Source: Avipropionibacterium sp050157065
GTDB lineage: Bacteria > Actinomycetota > Actinomycetes > Propionibacteriales > Propionibacteriaceae
Reading direction: 5' to 3' (one strand)
Assembly: GCA_050157065.1 (NCBI GenBank)
Contig: CP189573.1
DNA length: 64,000 nucleotides
The notes beneath the pieces are model-generated. The model was not told the origin of the DNA. It saw nothing but the letters and a program-made list of their open reading frames with translations, and made no database searches. Made by a program: the position numbers and the translations under genes. Positions within the stretch are counted from its first letter, which is position 1. The number at the start of each line of letters is the position of its first letter. Below are positions 22,416 through 30,431 of this stretch, one piece after another.

Positions 22416-24383
22416 TCAGCCACCCCCGGTGGGGGTGCTCGTCGGCGTCTCGGTCGGTTCCTCGGTCTCACCGGGCGGGCTGGGGGACTCCGAGGGCTCC
22501 GGCACCCCGATGGTCACCTTGATCGTGGACCCCCACGGCTGGGTGTTCCCGGGCCCGGGATCCTGGCCGATGACGGTGTTCTGCCCGCCCTCGACCTCCT
22601 CTTCCTCGAACTCGACCTTGAAGCCGTGCTCCTCGGCGAACTGGGAGGCCCGTTCCCGCGTCATCCCGCTGAAGTCCGGCACCTCGCCCTCGCCGGTGGC
22701 CAGGGTGAGCGTGATCTCGGTGTCGGGGTTCTGCTCCGATCCCTCGCTCGGGCTGACCCCGACCACGGAGTCCTTCTTCGAGCCCGGCTCCTCCGAGGTG
22801 GCGTACTCGGTCTTGATGTTGGTGAACCCGGCGCTCTTCAACGCTTCGGTCGCCTCACTCGCCGACTTCCCCTGCACGTCGGGCACGGTCACCTGGCTGG
22901 GTCCGACGTTGATCGTGATGGTGACCTCGGTCCCCACCTCGACCTGTTGTTGGGCCGGTGGGTTCTGCTCGGTGACCTGGCCGACGGAGCTGTCGGACGG
23001 CCCGGCCACCTTCTCGACCTTCACCTCCAGGCCGACCCCCTCCAACGAGTTGGTCGCCTGGGTCTCGGTCTGCCCGATCACCGACGGCACCTCGACCATC
23101 TGCACCTGCGGGCTGGCCGAGGACGGCGTCGGGGTCGGCGGCGGACTGGTCGGCGGCGGCGTGTTCAAGAAGTAGACCGCCAGCCCGGCCGCGATCGCGG
23201 CGAGCACGATCAGCACCACCAGCGCGACGATCGCCCCGACCCGACGTGGTTCCTGCTCGGGCTCCTCGTCCACCGGGACGACCCCGTGGCCACCGTTGCC
23301 GTCGCCGTACGGCTGCACCGGCTCGGTCACCCGGGTGGCACTGGTGGCGGCAGCGGCTCCCGCCCCGGCCCCGACCGCCCCACCGGCGAGCGCGGCGCCG
23401 GCCGCACCGGCCGGCTGGTGGTCAGGTACGAGCAGTGCGGTGGGTGCCTCACCGGGGGTCGTCGCGCTGCTCGGCATCGCCGCGGCGAGCGGCTGCTGAC
23501 CGTGCAGCAACCGCATCAGGTCGTCCTTCATCAGCCGGGCCGACTGGTACCGCTCGTTCGGGTCCTTGGCCAACGACCGCATCACGACCGCGTCCATCCC
23601 GGGCGTGACCTCGGGGTCCAGTTCACTAGGCGGCCGCGGCTCCTCCCGGACGTGCTGGTACGCCACGCTCACCGACGACTCGCCGACGAACGGCGGTCGA
23701 CCCACCAGCAGCTCGTACAGCAGGCAGCCGGCCGAGTAGATGTCGGAGCGCGCGTCGACGGTCTCGCCGCGCGCCTGCTCCGGCGACAGGTACTGTGCGG
23801 TGCCGATCACCGCGGCCGTCTGCGTCATCGTCGACGACGTGTCGGCCACCGCGCGGGCGATGCCGAAGTCCATCACCTTCACGTCACCGGCCGGGGTGAG
23901 CATCACGTTCGCCGGCTTGATGTCGCGGTGCACGATGCCGGCCTTGTGGCTGTAACTGAGTGCGTCCAGCACCCCGGCCGACAGCTCCAACGCCCGCTCC
24001 GGCAGGATCTTGCGGCCGTCGCGCAGCACGTCGCGCAGCGTCACGCCGTCGACGAGCTCCATCACGATGTACGGGATCCGGATGCCGGACTGGCCGTCGG
24101 TCTCCTCGCCGGTGTCGTACACCGACACGATCGTGGGGTGGTTGAGCCCGGCGGCGGCCTGTGCCTCGCGTCGGAACCGGGCCTGGAAGGTCGGGTCGGT
24201 GGCCAGGTCGGTGCGCAGTTGCTTGACCGCGACCGGTCGGTTCAGCCGGGTGTCCATCGCCCGGCGCACCTCGGCCATGCCGCCGCGGCCCAACAGGCCG
24301 GAGAGCTCGTAGCGGTCACCGATCAGCCGCACCTGCGGGCTGTCGCCCGTCCCCGGGCTCGTGGGGGTGGTGTCGTCAGTCAT
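22416..24383 (-). CDS. pknB: PASTA-domain Ser/Thr protein kinase PknB
   Basis: 655 residues. Kinase domain at about 20-285 (YELSGLLGRGGMAEV, VAVKQL, HRDIKPANVML, MDFGIARA, GTAQYLSPEQARG), a linker rich in Ala/Gly, one membrane helix near 405-425 (AIVALVVLIVLAAIAAGLAV), then three PASTA repeats (VPSVIGQTETQAT; VPDVQGKSASEAT; VPDFSGMTRERAS) and a Pro/Thr tail. It senses muropeptides or lipid II and phosphorylates division and wall-synthesis proteins, with FHA proteins as partners and PstP as the opposing phosphatase. Last of the fhaA-fhaB-pstP-rodA-pbpA-pknB order; GGGAGG precedes ATG 24383. PknA is missing from the cluster. Confidence 0.95.
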   Translation of the reverse strand: MTDDTTPTSPGTGDSPQVRLIGDRYELSGLLGRGGMAEVRRAMDTRLNRPVAVKQLRTDLATDPTFQARFRREAQAAAGLNHPTIVSVYDTGEETDGQSGIRIPYIVMELVDGVTLRDVLRDGRKILPERALELSAGVLDALSYSHKAGIVHRDIKPANVMLTPAGDVKVMDFGIARAVADTSSTMTQTAAVIGTAQYLSPEQARGETVDARSDIYSAGCLLYELLVGRPPFVGESSVSVAYQHVREEPRPPSELDPEVTPGMDAVVMRSLAKDPNERYQSARLMKDDLMRLLHGQQPLAAAMPSSATTPGEAPTALLVPDHQPAGAAGAALAGGAVGAGAGAAAATSATRVTEPVQPYGDGNGGHGVVPVDEEPEQEPRRVGAIVALVVLIVLAAIAAGLAVYFLNTPPPTSPPPTPTPSSASPQVQMVEVPSVIGQTETQATNSLEGVGLEVKVEKVAGPSDSSVGQVTEQNPPAQQQVEVGTEVTITINVGPSQVTVPDVQGKSASEATEALKSAGFTNIKTEYATSEEPGSKKDSVVGVSPSEGSEQNPDTEITLTLATGEGEVPDFSGMTRERASQFAEEHGFKVEFEEEEVEGGQNTVIGQDPGPGNTQPWGSTIKVTIGVPEPSESPSPPGETEEPTETPTSTPTGGG

Positions 24384-24519
24384 CGGCCCTCCCTCCCCGT
24401 TCGTCCCGGGGTTCCGTCCCCGGTGGTTCGTCCTCGGCGGTCCGTCCCCAGCGGTGCAGCATATGTGCCCCACCCCCGTCCATCATGCCGGTGTCGGCGT
24501 TCGCGGCGCTCGATCCGGT

Positions 24520-25962
24520 TCACAGCAGTTCCTCCAGCACTCGCTTCGCGATCGGTGCGGCCAACCGCCCACCGGAGATGTCGTTGGGCTCGATGTCGGC
24601 CTCCTCCACGAACACCGTCACCGCGATGGTGCGGTCCCCGGACCGGGCGTACGTGGTGTACCAGGCGTACGGCGGGGCGTCCGGCGTGGTCTCCGCGCTG
24701 CCGGTCTTGCCGCCCACCTCGACGCCCTCGATCCGACCGTTGCGGCCGGTGCCTTCGTTGACGACGGTCTGCATCCACCGCTGCAGCACCCGCGCGTTCC
24801 CCGGCGTCATCGCCTCACCCACCTGCTGCGGCCGGGTGGTCGAGATCGGGGCCAGGTTCTCGCTCCGGATCGCCGACACCAGGTACGGCCGCATCACCAC
24901 CCCGTCGTTGGCGATGGCGGCGGTCACCATGTTCATCTGCATCGGTGAGGCGGCCACCTCGAACTGCCCGATCGAGCTCATCGCCAACTGGGCGTCGTTC
25001 GGATCGTCGGGGAACCTGCTGATCACCCCGTTCAGGTCGTTCAACTGCGGCGACCCGAAGCCGAACCGCTCCGCCTGGGCCTGCAACGCCTCGGTCCCCA
25101 AGGCCAGTCCGACGTTGGCGAACGCGGTGTTGCACGACACCTTCAGCGCCTGTTCGAGGGTGACCTCGTCGCCGCCGCACGGGCTGGTGTTGGGCAGGTA
25201 CGTCTCGGTGCCGGGGAGTTGCAACCGGTCCGGGGAGGCCCATCGCTGGTCCGGTGCGTGACCGTTCTCCAGGGCGGCCGCGGCGGTCACCAGCTTGAAG
25301 GTCGATCCCGGCGGGTAGATCTCCCGGGCGGCCCGGTTGCGCAGTGGCTGGTTCTCGTCGTTGGTCAGCTCGAGCCACGCCTGCGACGCCTCGCCGTCGG
25401 CGCCGATGTCGTGGCTCGCCAACCGATTCGGGTCGTACGAGGGGGTGCTGACCAGCGCGAGCACGGCCCCGGTCTTGGCGTCCTGGGCGATCACCGCGCC
25501 CTTCAGGTCGCCCATCCCCTCGAACGCGGCCTGCTGGGCAGCCGCGTTGATGGTGGTCTGCACGGTGGCCCCGGTCGGCGGCCGGTTGGTCAGGATGTCG
25601 AGCAGCCGGCGGACGAACAGGGAGTCGTCGGTGCCGGCCAGCTCGCCGTTGTAACGGGCCTCCAACGCACTGGTGCCGTAGTCGTAGGCGTAGAAGCCGG
25701 TGATCGGGGCGTACAGCTCGCCGGACGGGTACTCCCGCTGGAACCGGAACCGGTCGTTCGCCGGTGTGGTCAACGCGACCGGGGTGTTGCCGACCAGGAT
25801 CGGGCCGCGGTCCTGACCGAACTGTTCGTCGCGGACCCGGCGGTTGCCCGGCATCTCGTCGAGCTGGCTCTCCCGGAACACGATGGTGTAGGTGATGTTG
25901 CCCAGCAGCAGGGCGAACATCACCATCGCCACGATGGCGATCCGGCGGATGGGGCCGTTCAT
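24520..25962 (-). CDS. pbpA: Class B penicillin-binding protein (PbpA)
   Basis: 480 residues with an N-terminal membrane anchor at about 8-28 (IAIVAMVMFALLLGNITYTI). The dimerisation domain follows, then the transpeptidase: SxxK as PPGSTFK (about 235), SxN as SCN in LKVSCNTAFANVG (about 290), and KTG as GGKTGSAETTP (about 420). It cross-links peptidoglycan with its SEDS partner RodA/FtsW. Its start overlaps the rodA stop by four bases (ATGA). A 136-base gap separates it from pknB; pknA is normally found at that place. Confidence 0.94.
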   Translation of the reverse strand: MNGPIRRIAIVAMVMFALLLGNITYTIVFRESQLDEMPGNRRVRDEQFGQDRGPILVGNTPVALTTPANDRFRFQREYPSGELYAPITGFYAYDYGTSALEARYNGELAGTDDSLFVRRLLDILTNRPPTGATVQTTINAAAQQAAFEGMGDLKGAVIAQDAKTGAVLALVSTPSYDPNRLASHDIGADGEASQAWLELTNDENQPLRNRAAREIYPPGSTFKLVTAAAALENGHAPDQRWASPDRLQLPGTETYLPNTSPCGGDEVTLEQALKVSCNTAFANVGLALGTEALQAQAERFGFGSPQLNDLNGVISRFPDDPNDAQLAMSSIGQFEVAASPMQMNMVTAAIANDGVVMRPYLVSAIRSENLAPISTTRPQQVGEAMTPGNARVLQRWMQTVVNEGTGRNGRIEGVEVGGKTGSAETTPDAPPYAWYTTYARSGDRTIAVTVFVEEADIEPNDISGGRLAAPIAKRVLEELL

Positions 25963-27362
25963 CGCAGGGCCTCCCGGATCCGATCGCGGGCCCGCCCACC
26001 GGTGACGGCGGGGATCAGCTGGGTCGACTCCGCGTCCGGGTCGGTCTCGACCGCCTTCGCGACCGGCCGCCGGAACTGGTGCGAGATGATCATCAGCAGC
26101 CCGATCAACACCCAGTTGCAGACCAGCGACGACCCACCCTGGGACATGAACGGGGTGGTCAGACCGGTCAGCGGGAGCAACCGGGTGACGCCGCCGATGA
26201 TCACGAACACCTGCAGCGCGAACACGAACGACAGGCCCGCGGCGAGCAGCTTGCCGAACGGGTCGCGGCCGATCAACGCGGTCTTCAGGCCGCGGGAGAC
26301 GACCAGCGCGTAGATCATGACCACCGCCATCAGCCCGGCGATGCCGAGTTCTTCGGCGATCGCGGCGGAGATGAAGTCACTCTTCACGATCGGGGTGAGC
26401 ATCGGCCGACCGAGGCCGAGCCCGCGACCCAACAGCCCACCGAAGGCGATGCCGTATTGGCCCTGGATGATCTGGTACGACCGGTCCGGGTTGGCGAACG
26501 GGTCGAGCCAGGCGTCGACGCGCACCTGGACGTGGCTCATCAGCAGCCATGCGGCGACGGCGCCGGAGGCGAAGAAGACGAGGCCGACGATGGCCCAGCC
26601 GGGCCGCTCGGTCGCCACGTACAGCATCATCACGAACATGCCGAAGAACAGCAGCGCGGTGCCGAGGTCGCGCTGGAAGGCCAGCACCAGCATGCAGACG
26701 CCCCACACCAGCGTGATCGGGACGAAGTCGCGCAGCCGGGGGAGGTCGATGCCGACCACCCGGACGCTCGCCAGCGCCAGCACCTCGCGGTGGGCGACCA
26801 GGTAGGACGCGAACGAGATCGCCAGGATGATCTTGGCGGCCTCGGCCGGCTGGAAGCTGAGCGGCCCGACCGAGATCCAGATCCGTGACCCGTTCAGCTC
26901 GACGCCCAGGCCCGGGACGAGCGGCAACAGCAACAGCAGCAGGCCGGCCAGTGCGAACAGGTAGGTGAACCGGTCGAGCGGCCGGTGGTCCTTGGTGATG
27001 AACAACAGGGCGCAGAACAGCGCGACGCCGAGGATCGTCCACAGCAGTTGCGCCGGGGCGTCGGTGGCCCGGTCGCTCATGTCGAGTCGGGCGATCATCG
27101 CCAGGCCGAGCCCGTTCAACAGGAACACGCACGGCAACAGCACCGGGTCGGCGTACGGGATCCGGATCCGGACGACGGTGTGGCAGGCGGCGCCGAGGAA
27201 GAGCCACAACCCGACGACGTACGGCCAGTTGTCCGGCAGCTCGCCGTTCACGTTGAGGTGGGTGATCAGCCAGGCGCCGACGCCGAGTCCGATGGCGAGG
27301 ACGAGCAGCACCAGTTCGGCGGTGCGCCGTTTGCGGTGGACCACCACCATCTGGTCACTCAC
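25959..27362 (-). CDS. rodA: SEDS glycosyltransferase of the FtsW/RodA family
   Basis: 467 residues, about 12 membrane helices; it polymerises lipid II glycan chains with PbpA. Family marks: the large loop with WLDPFANPDRSYQIIQGQYGIAFGG (split: WLDPFANPD, then QGQYGIAFGG) and the C-terminal LLPLTGLTTPFMSQGGSSL. GTG 27360-27362 was chosen for the GAGGAGG ribosome binding site just upstream. The family's C-terminal cytoplasmic tail (ETDPDAESTQLIP) may be a phosphorylation target; that is inference. Confidence 0.94.
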   Translation of the reverse strand: MSDQMVVVHRKRRTAELVLLVLAIGLGVGAWLITHLNVNGELPDNWPYVVGLWLFLGAACHTVVRIRIPYADPVLLPCVFLLNGLGLAMIARLDMSDRATDAPAQLLWTILGVALFCALLFITKDHRPLDRFTYLFALAGLLLLLLPLVPGLGVELNGSRIWISVGPLSFQPAEAAKIILAISFASYLVAHREVLALASVRVVGIDLPRLRDFVPITLVWGVCMLVLAFQRDLGTALLFFGMFVMMLYVATERPGWAIVGLVFFASGAVAAWLLMSHVQVRVDAWLDPFANPDRSYQIIQGQYGIAFGGLLGRGLGLGRPMLTPIVKSDFISAAIAEELGIAGLMAVVMIYALVVSRGLKTALIGRDPFGKLLAAGLSFVFALQVFVIIGGVTRLLPLTGLTTPFMSQGGSSLVCNWVLIGLLMIISHQFRRPVAKAVETDPDAESTQLIPAVTGGRARDRIREALR

Positions 27363-27422
27363 GCTCGCCTCCTCGTCGTGCCCGTGGGACACCGTCAACG
27401 AGGTGCTGCGTCGCTCGGTCGC

Positions 27423-29102
27423 TCACGGGCACTCCCCGCCCGGTCCGGGTGGGGGTGGGGCCGTTGAGGTGGTGGCGGGGGTGGAAGGGGCAGGGGCGGA
27501 CGGGGCGGGGCTCGTCGGGGCGCTGGTCTGGCCGGGGTTCGCCGAGGGGCTGGGCGAGCCGTTCGGGGCCGGGGTGGTCGACGGCGGCGGCGGTGCGGTG
27601 GTCTCCGGGGGTGGGGGAGGCGTACGGGCGGCGCGGCAGCGCTCGGCCGCCACGGCCAGCTCGTCGACCGAGGCCTTGGCCTGCTCGAGGCTGCCGGCGC
27701 GCATCTCGCCGGCCTCGACCTGGGCCCGGTAGAACCGCGGCAGGTCGCTGAGCGGGATCTCCTGGATCTCGTAGACCTGCGACAGCGGGAGGCCCAGCAC
27801 GTCCTGCGGCAGGCCCTGGTAGATCGCGACGTTCTGGTTGGCCGCACCGATGTAGAACTGCGTCCGGCCCCACGCGGCGCCGCCGACGACGGCACCGGTG
27901 AGCAGCAGGCCGACGGCGATCAGCGTGATCAGCCGGGTCAGCCAGCGCCGCTTCGGCGGCTCCGACATCGCGTACCGCTGCGCCTCCTCGTCCTGCTCGT
28001 CGTCGCTGCTGGGCGGTGGCGGGGCGTTGGGCCGTACGGGATCGTCGTCGGACTCGACCTCCTCGTCGCCGAGGTCGACCGTACGAGGGGCGATGACCGG
28101 GATGTCACGCTCGGTCGCCGCGCCCATGATCAACGGCTCCAGCGCCGGCTCGGGCTGGGTCTCGGTGACGTCGGCGACGATCACGGTGATGTTGTCGACG
28201 CCGCCGGCCTGCAGGGCGGCCTCGACCAGGTCGTCGAGGACGGCCTGGATCGACTCCTCCTCGGTCGCGATCTCGAGGATCTCGGGGTCGTCGATCAGGC
28301 CGCACAGGCCGTCGGAGCACAGGATCAACCGGTCGCCGGCGCGGACCTCGGTGAGCGAGCTGTCCGGGACGTTGGTGGGGTGGCCGTTGAGGACCTTCAG
28401 CAGCAGCGACCGGTGCGGGTGGAAGGCCGCCTCCTCCTCGCTGATCTTGCCGTCGTCGACCAGCGACTGGACCCACGAGTGGTCGTGGGTGAGTCGCTCC
28501 AACTCGCCGTCGCGGACCAGGTAGACCCGCGAGTCGCCGATGTGGCACAGCCCCAGCCGGGCACCGTCGAACAGTGCCCCCGACACCGTGGTGCCCATGC
28601 CTTCGAGGGTGTGGTCGTCGGCGACCAGGTCGGCGATCTTGTCGTTGGCACGGCGGACCGTCTCGCCGAGCACGTCCAGCATCGCGTCGCCCAGCACCAG
28701 CGCGTCGTCGGCCACGGCCGCCTTGACCGCCACCGCGGAGGCGAGGTCGCCGGCGGCCGCACCGCCCATCCCGTCGGCCACCAGCAACATGGTCGGGCTG
28801 GCGTACCCGGAGTCCTGGTTGTTCTTGCGGATCAGCCCGACGTGCGAGGTGCCGACGTAGTCCAGGTGCAGCGGCCCGCGCTCGGTGACCACCACCGGCT
28901 CGGCCCGGGTCTCGTCGTCCGTCGAGCTCGTCGAGGCGCCCTCGTCCGTCGAGTCCGCTTCCACGTCCGTCGAGCCTGTCGAGGCGCCCTCGTCCGTCGA
29001 GTCTGTCGAGGCGCCCTCGGTAGCCGCCTCCGTCGCCGACGCCGTGTCGACGTCGTCGTCCGGGGTGTCCGGGTCCGGGTCGGGCTTGGTGCCGCGAGCC
29101 AT
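27423..29102 (-). CDS. pstP: PP2C-type Ser/Thr protein phosphatase PstP
   Basis: 559 residues. The catalytic domain at about 80-310 shows metal-binding LLVADGMGG, SRVYLVRDGELERLTHDHS, LILCSDGLCGL and GVDNITVIVADV. One membrane helix lies near 390-412 (LITLIAVGLLLTGAVVGGA), then an extracytoplasmic part and a Pro/Thr/Ser tail. It dephosphorylates PknB targets. Oddity: residues about 18-66 before the domain are an acidic Ser/Thr/Asp repeat (STDEGAST type) encoded by a TCGA-rich DNA repeat. The ATG overlaps the fhaB stop (TGATG). Confidence 0.95.
   Translation of the reverse strand: MARGTKPDPDPDTPDDDVDTASATEAATEGASTDSTDEGASTGSTDVEADSTDEGASTSSTDDETRAEPVVVTERGPLHLDYVGTSHVGLIRKNNQDSGYASPTMLLVADGMGGAAAGDLASAVAVKAAVADDALVLGDAMLDVLGETVRRANDKIADLVADDHTLEGMGTTVSGALFDGARLGLCHIGDSRVYLVRDGELERLTHDHSWVQSLVDDGKISEEEAAFHPHRSLLLKVLNGHPTNVPDSSLTEVRAGDRLILCSDGLCGLIDDPEILEIATEEESIQAVLDDLVEAALQAGGVDNITVIVADVTETQPEPALEPLIMGAATERDIPVIAPRTVDLGDEEVESDDDPVRPNAPPPPSSDDEQDEEAQRYAMSEPPKRRWLTRLITLIAVGLLLTGAVVGGAAWGRTQFYIGAANQNVAIYQGLPQDVLGLPLSQVYEIQEIPLSDLPRFYRAQVEAGEMRAGSLEQAKASVDELAVAAERCRAARTPPPPPETTAPPPPSTTPAPNGSPSPSANPGQTSAPTSPAPSAPAPSTPATTSTAPPPPGPGGECP
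28918..29021. repeat. TCGA-rich dispersed repeat inside pstP
   Basis: On the coding strand the unit is GAGGGCGCCTCGACARRCTC followed by GACGGAC; it occurs three times with one partial unit between, in frame. The core TCGACAGGCTCGA is a near-palindrome resembling a repeat found dispersed in several high-GC actinobacteria (recalled, not searched). Confidence 0.75.
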
Positions 29103-29581
29103 CAGACCTCCAACCTCATGATCGTGCGCCCGATCCGTACCGTGTCGGCGAGGCCGATCGTGGTCGGCTGCGTGATGCGTTGTCCGTTGACGTACGTGCC
29201 ATTGGTGGAACCCAAGTCCTCGACGTAGAAGCCACTGTCGCCGGCCACCACACGAGCGTGTCTGGTGGAGACGTAGTCGTCCTCCAGGATCAGCTGGCAG
29301 TCCGCAGAGCGGCCGATGAGGACCGTACCGTCCGCGAGGTCTGCTGTCGTACCCGCCTGCACACCATTGGTGATCCCGAAGCGTTGCGGGTGGCCACGAT
29401 CGCGGCGGCGCAGTCGCTTGCCGGACTTGGGTGCCTCGGCGAGCTCGGGTTGCGGCAGGTCACCGGCGGGGACCGCCCGGCCGAACATGTCGGAGCGGAT
29501 CACCGAGGCCACCGACAGGATGAAGATCCACAGCATCGCGAGGAAGAGGACCTTGATCAGCGTGACCGCAATCTCCGACAT
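29102..29581 (-). CDS. fhaB: FHA-domain membrane protein FhaB (FipA-like)
   Basis: 159 residues: N-terminal membrane helix at 5-27 (AVTLIKVLFLAMLWIFILSV), a basic linker, then a C-terminal FHA domain (TVLIGRSADCQLILEDDYVSTRHARV, DLGSTNGTYVNGQRI; each under the motif Gly-Arg, Ser-x2-His, Gly-Ser-Thr-Asn-Gly). FHA domains bind phosphothreonine made by PknB and help coordinate division and wall growth. Coupled to both neighbours by one- or two-base start/stop overlaps. Confidence 0.94.
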   Translation of the reverse strand: MSEIAVTLIKVLFLAMLWIFILSVASVIRSDMFGRAVPAGDLPQPELAEAPKSGKRLRRRDRGHPQRFGITNGVQAGTTADLADGTVLIGRSADCQLILEDDYVSTRHARVVAGDSGFYVEDLGSTNGTYVNGQRITQPTTIGLADTVRIGRTIMRLEV

Positions 29582-30282
29582 CAGTGTCCCTGTGGCGCGT
29601 GGACGAGCATGCGGGTGCTGCCGATCTCGATCCGGGTGCCGTCGGTGACGTTCGCCTCCCGGACGCGGTTGCCGTTCACCACGATCCCGTTGGTCGAGCC
29701 GAGGTCCACGACCCGCATCAGCCCGTTGGCGTGGACCTGGATCTCGGCGTGCCGGCGGGAGATGCCGGGGTCGTTGATCCGCAGGTCGGCGTCGGAGCCG
29801 CGGCCGATGGTGAAGCCGGGCGGCTGCAGCGGGTGACGCATCCCGTTCACCTCGAGGACCAGGTTGGCGGCCTGCAACATCTCGGTGTCGGCGCGGTCGT
29901 CGGTGTCGACCGCGGCGACGGCCTGCGACTCGACGACGAAGCGCCCCGTCGGCAGTGAGTCGTCGACCTCCAGGTTGAGTCGGATCGGCCCGTTGAACAC
30001 GTACCCGCGTTCCTTGGCGTGGTCCTTCAACTCGGGGATGATCTCGGCGTTGAGCGTCTTGCCGTACGGCACGAGCCGGTCGTAGTCGTGGGCCGACAGG
30101 ATGACGGTGAAGTCGTTCGGGACCAGCTTCTTGGTCCGAGACATCAACTTGGCCTCGGCGTCGAGCTCACGCTGCAGCCGCGCCGCGATCTCCACGGGCT
30201 GGACGTCGCCCTTGAACGCGCGCGCGAACACACCGTGCACCGCGCCTTCGAGCTTCCGCTCGAAGCGATCCAGGACGCCCAT
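29581..30282 (-). CDS. fhaA: FhaA: DUF3662 plus FHA domain
   Basis: 233 residues. The N-terminal DUF3662 domain (MGVLDRFERKLEGAVHG through about 120) is followed after a short linker by an FHA domain at about 150-233 (FTIGRGSDADLRINDPGISRRHAEI, DLGSTNGIVVNG). In mycobacteria FhaA binds the phosphorylated MviN pseudokinase domain and tempers peptidoglycan synthesis. The linker here is shorter than in the roughly 530-residue mycobacterial protein. First gene of the operon; GGAGAG precedes ATG 30282. Confidence 0.94.
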   Translation of the reverse strand: MGVLDRFERKLEGAVHGVFARAFKGDVQPVEIAARLQRELDAEAKLMSRTKKLVPNDFTVILSAHDYDRLVPYGKTLNAEIIPELKDHAKERGYVFNGPIRLNLEVDDSLPTGRFVVESQAVAAVDTDDRADTEMLQAANLVLEVNGMRHPLQPPGFTIGRGSDADLRINDPGISRRHAEIQVHANGLMRVVDLGSTNGIVVNGNRVREANVTDGTRIEIGSTRMLVHAPQGH

Positions 30283-30311
30283 CACTCTCCGTTCCGCAAA
30301 GGTCGCCACCG

Positions 30312-30317
30312 ATACTA
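30312..30317 (-). promoter_or_regulatory. Candidate -10 box of the fhaA-pknB operon
   Basis: TAGTAT on the minus strand, 30 bases before the fhaA ATG; it would give a leader of about 22 bases with GGAGAG as ribosome binding site. The -35 region is GC-rich and weak. Confidence 0.4.
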
Positions 30318-30360
30318 TGCGGCTGGGTCCACCGGGCGCGGGGACCACGCCCGCCTCCGC

Positions 30361-30431
30361 GCCAGTTCAGCCCGCGTCAGAGCCAGTTCGGCCCCGCGTC
30401 TGAGCCAGTTCGACCCGCGTCAGAGCCAGTT
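30361..30431. repeat. Tandem 21-bp repeats at the end of the C39-type peptidase gene
   Basis: GCCAGTTCRRCCCGCGTCAGA-like units at 30361-30381, 30382-30403 (22 bp), 30404-30424, and the partial unit 30425-30431. On the gene strand each unit reads AACTGGCTC(T/A)GA, so the gene's last codons and stop are repeated two more times downstream. Confidence 0.9.
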
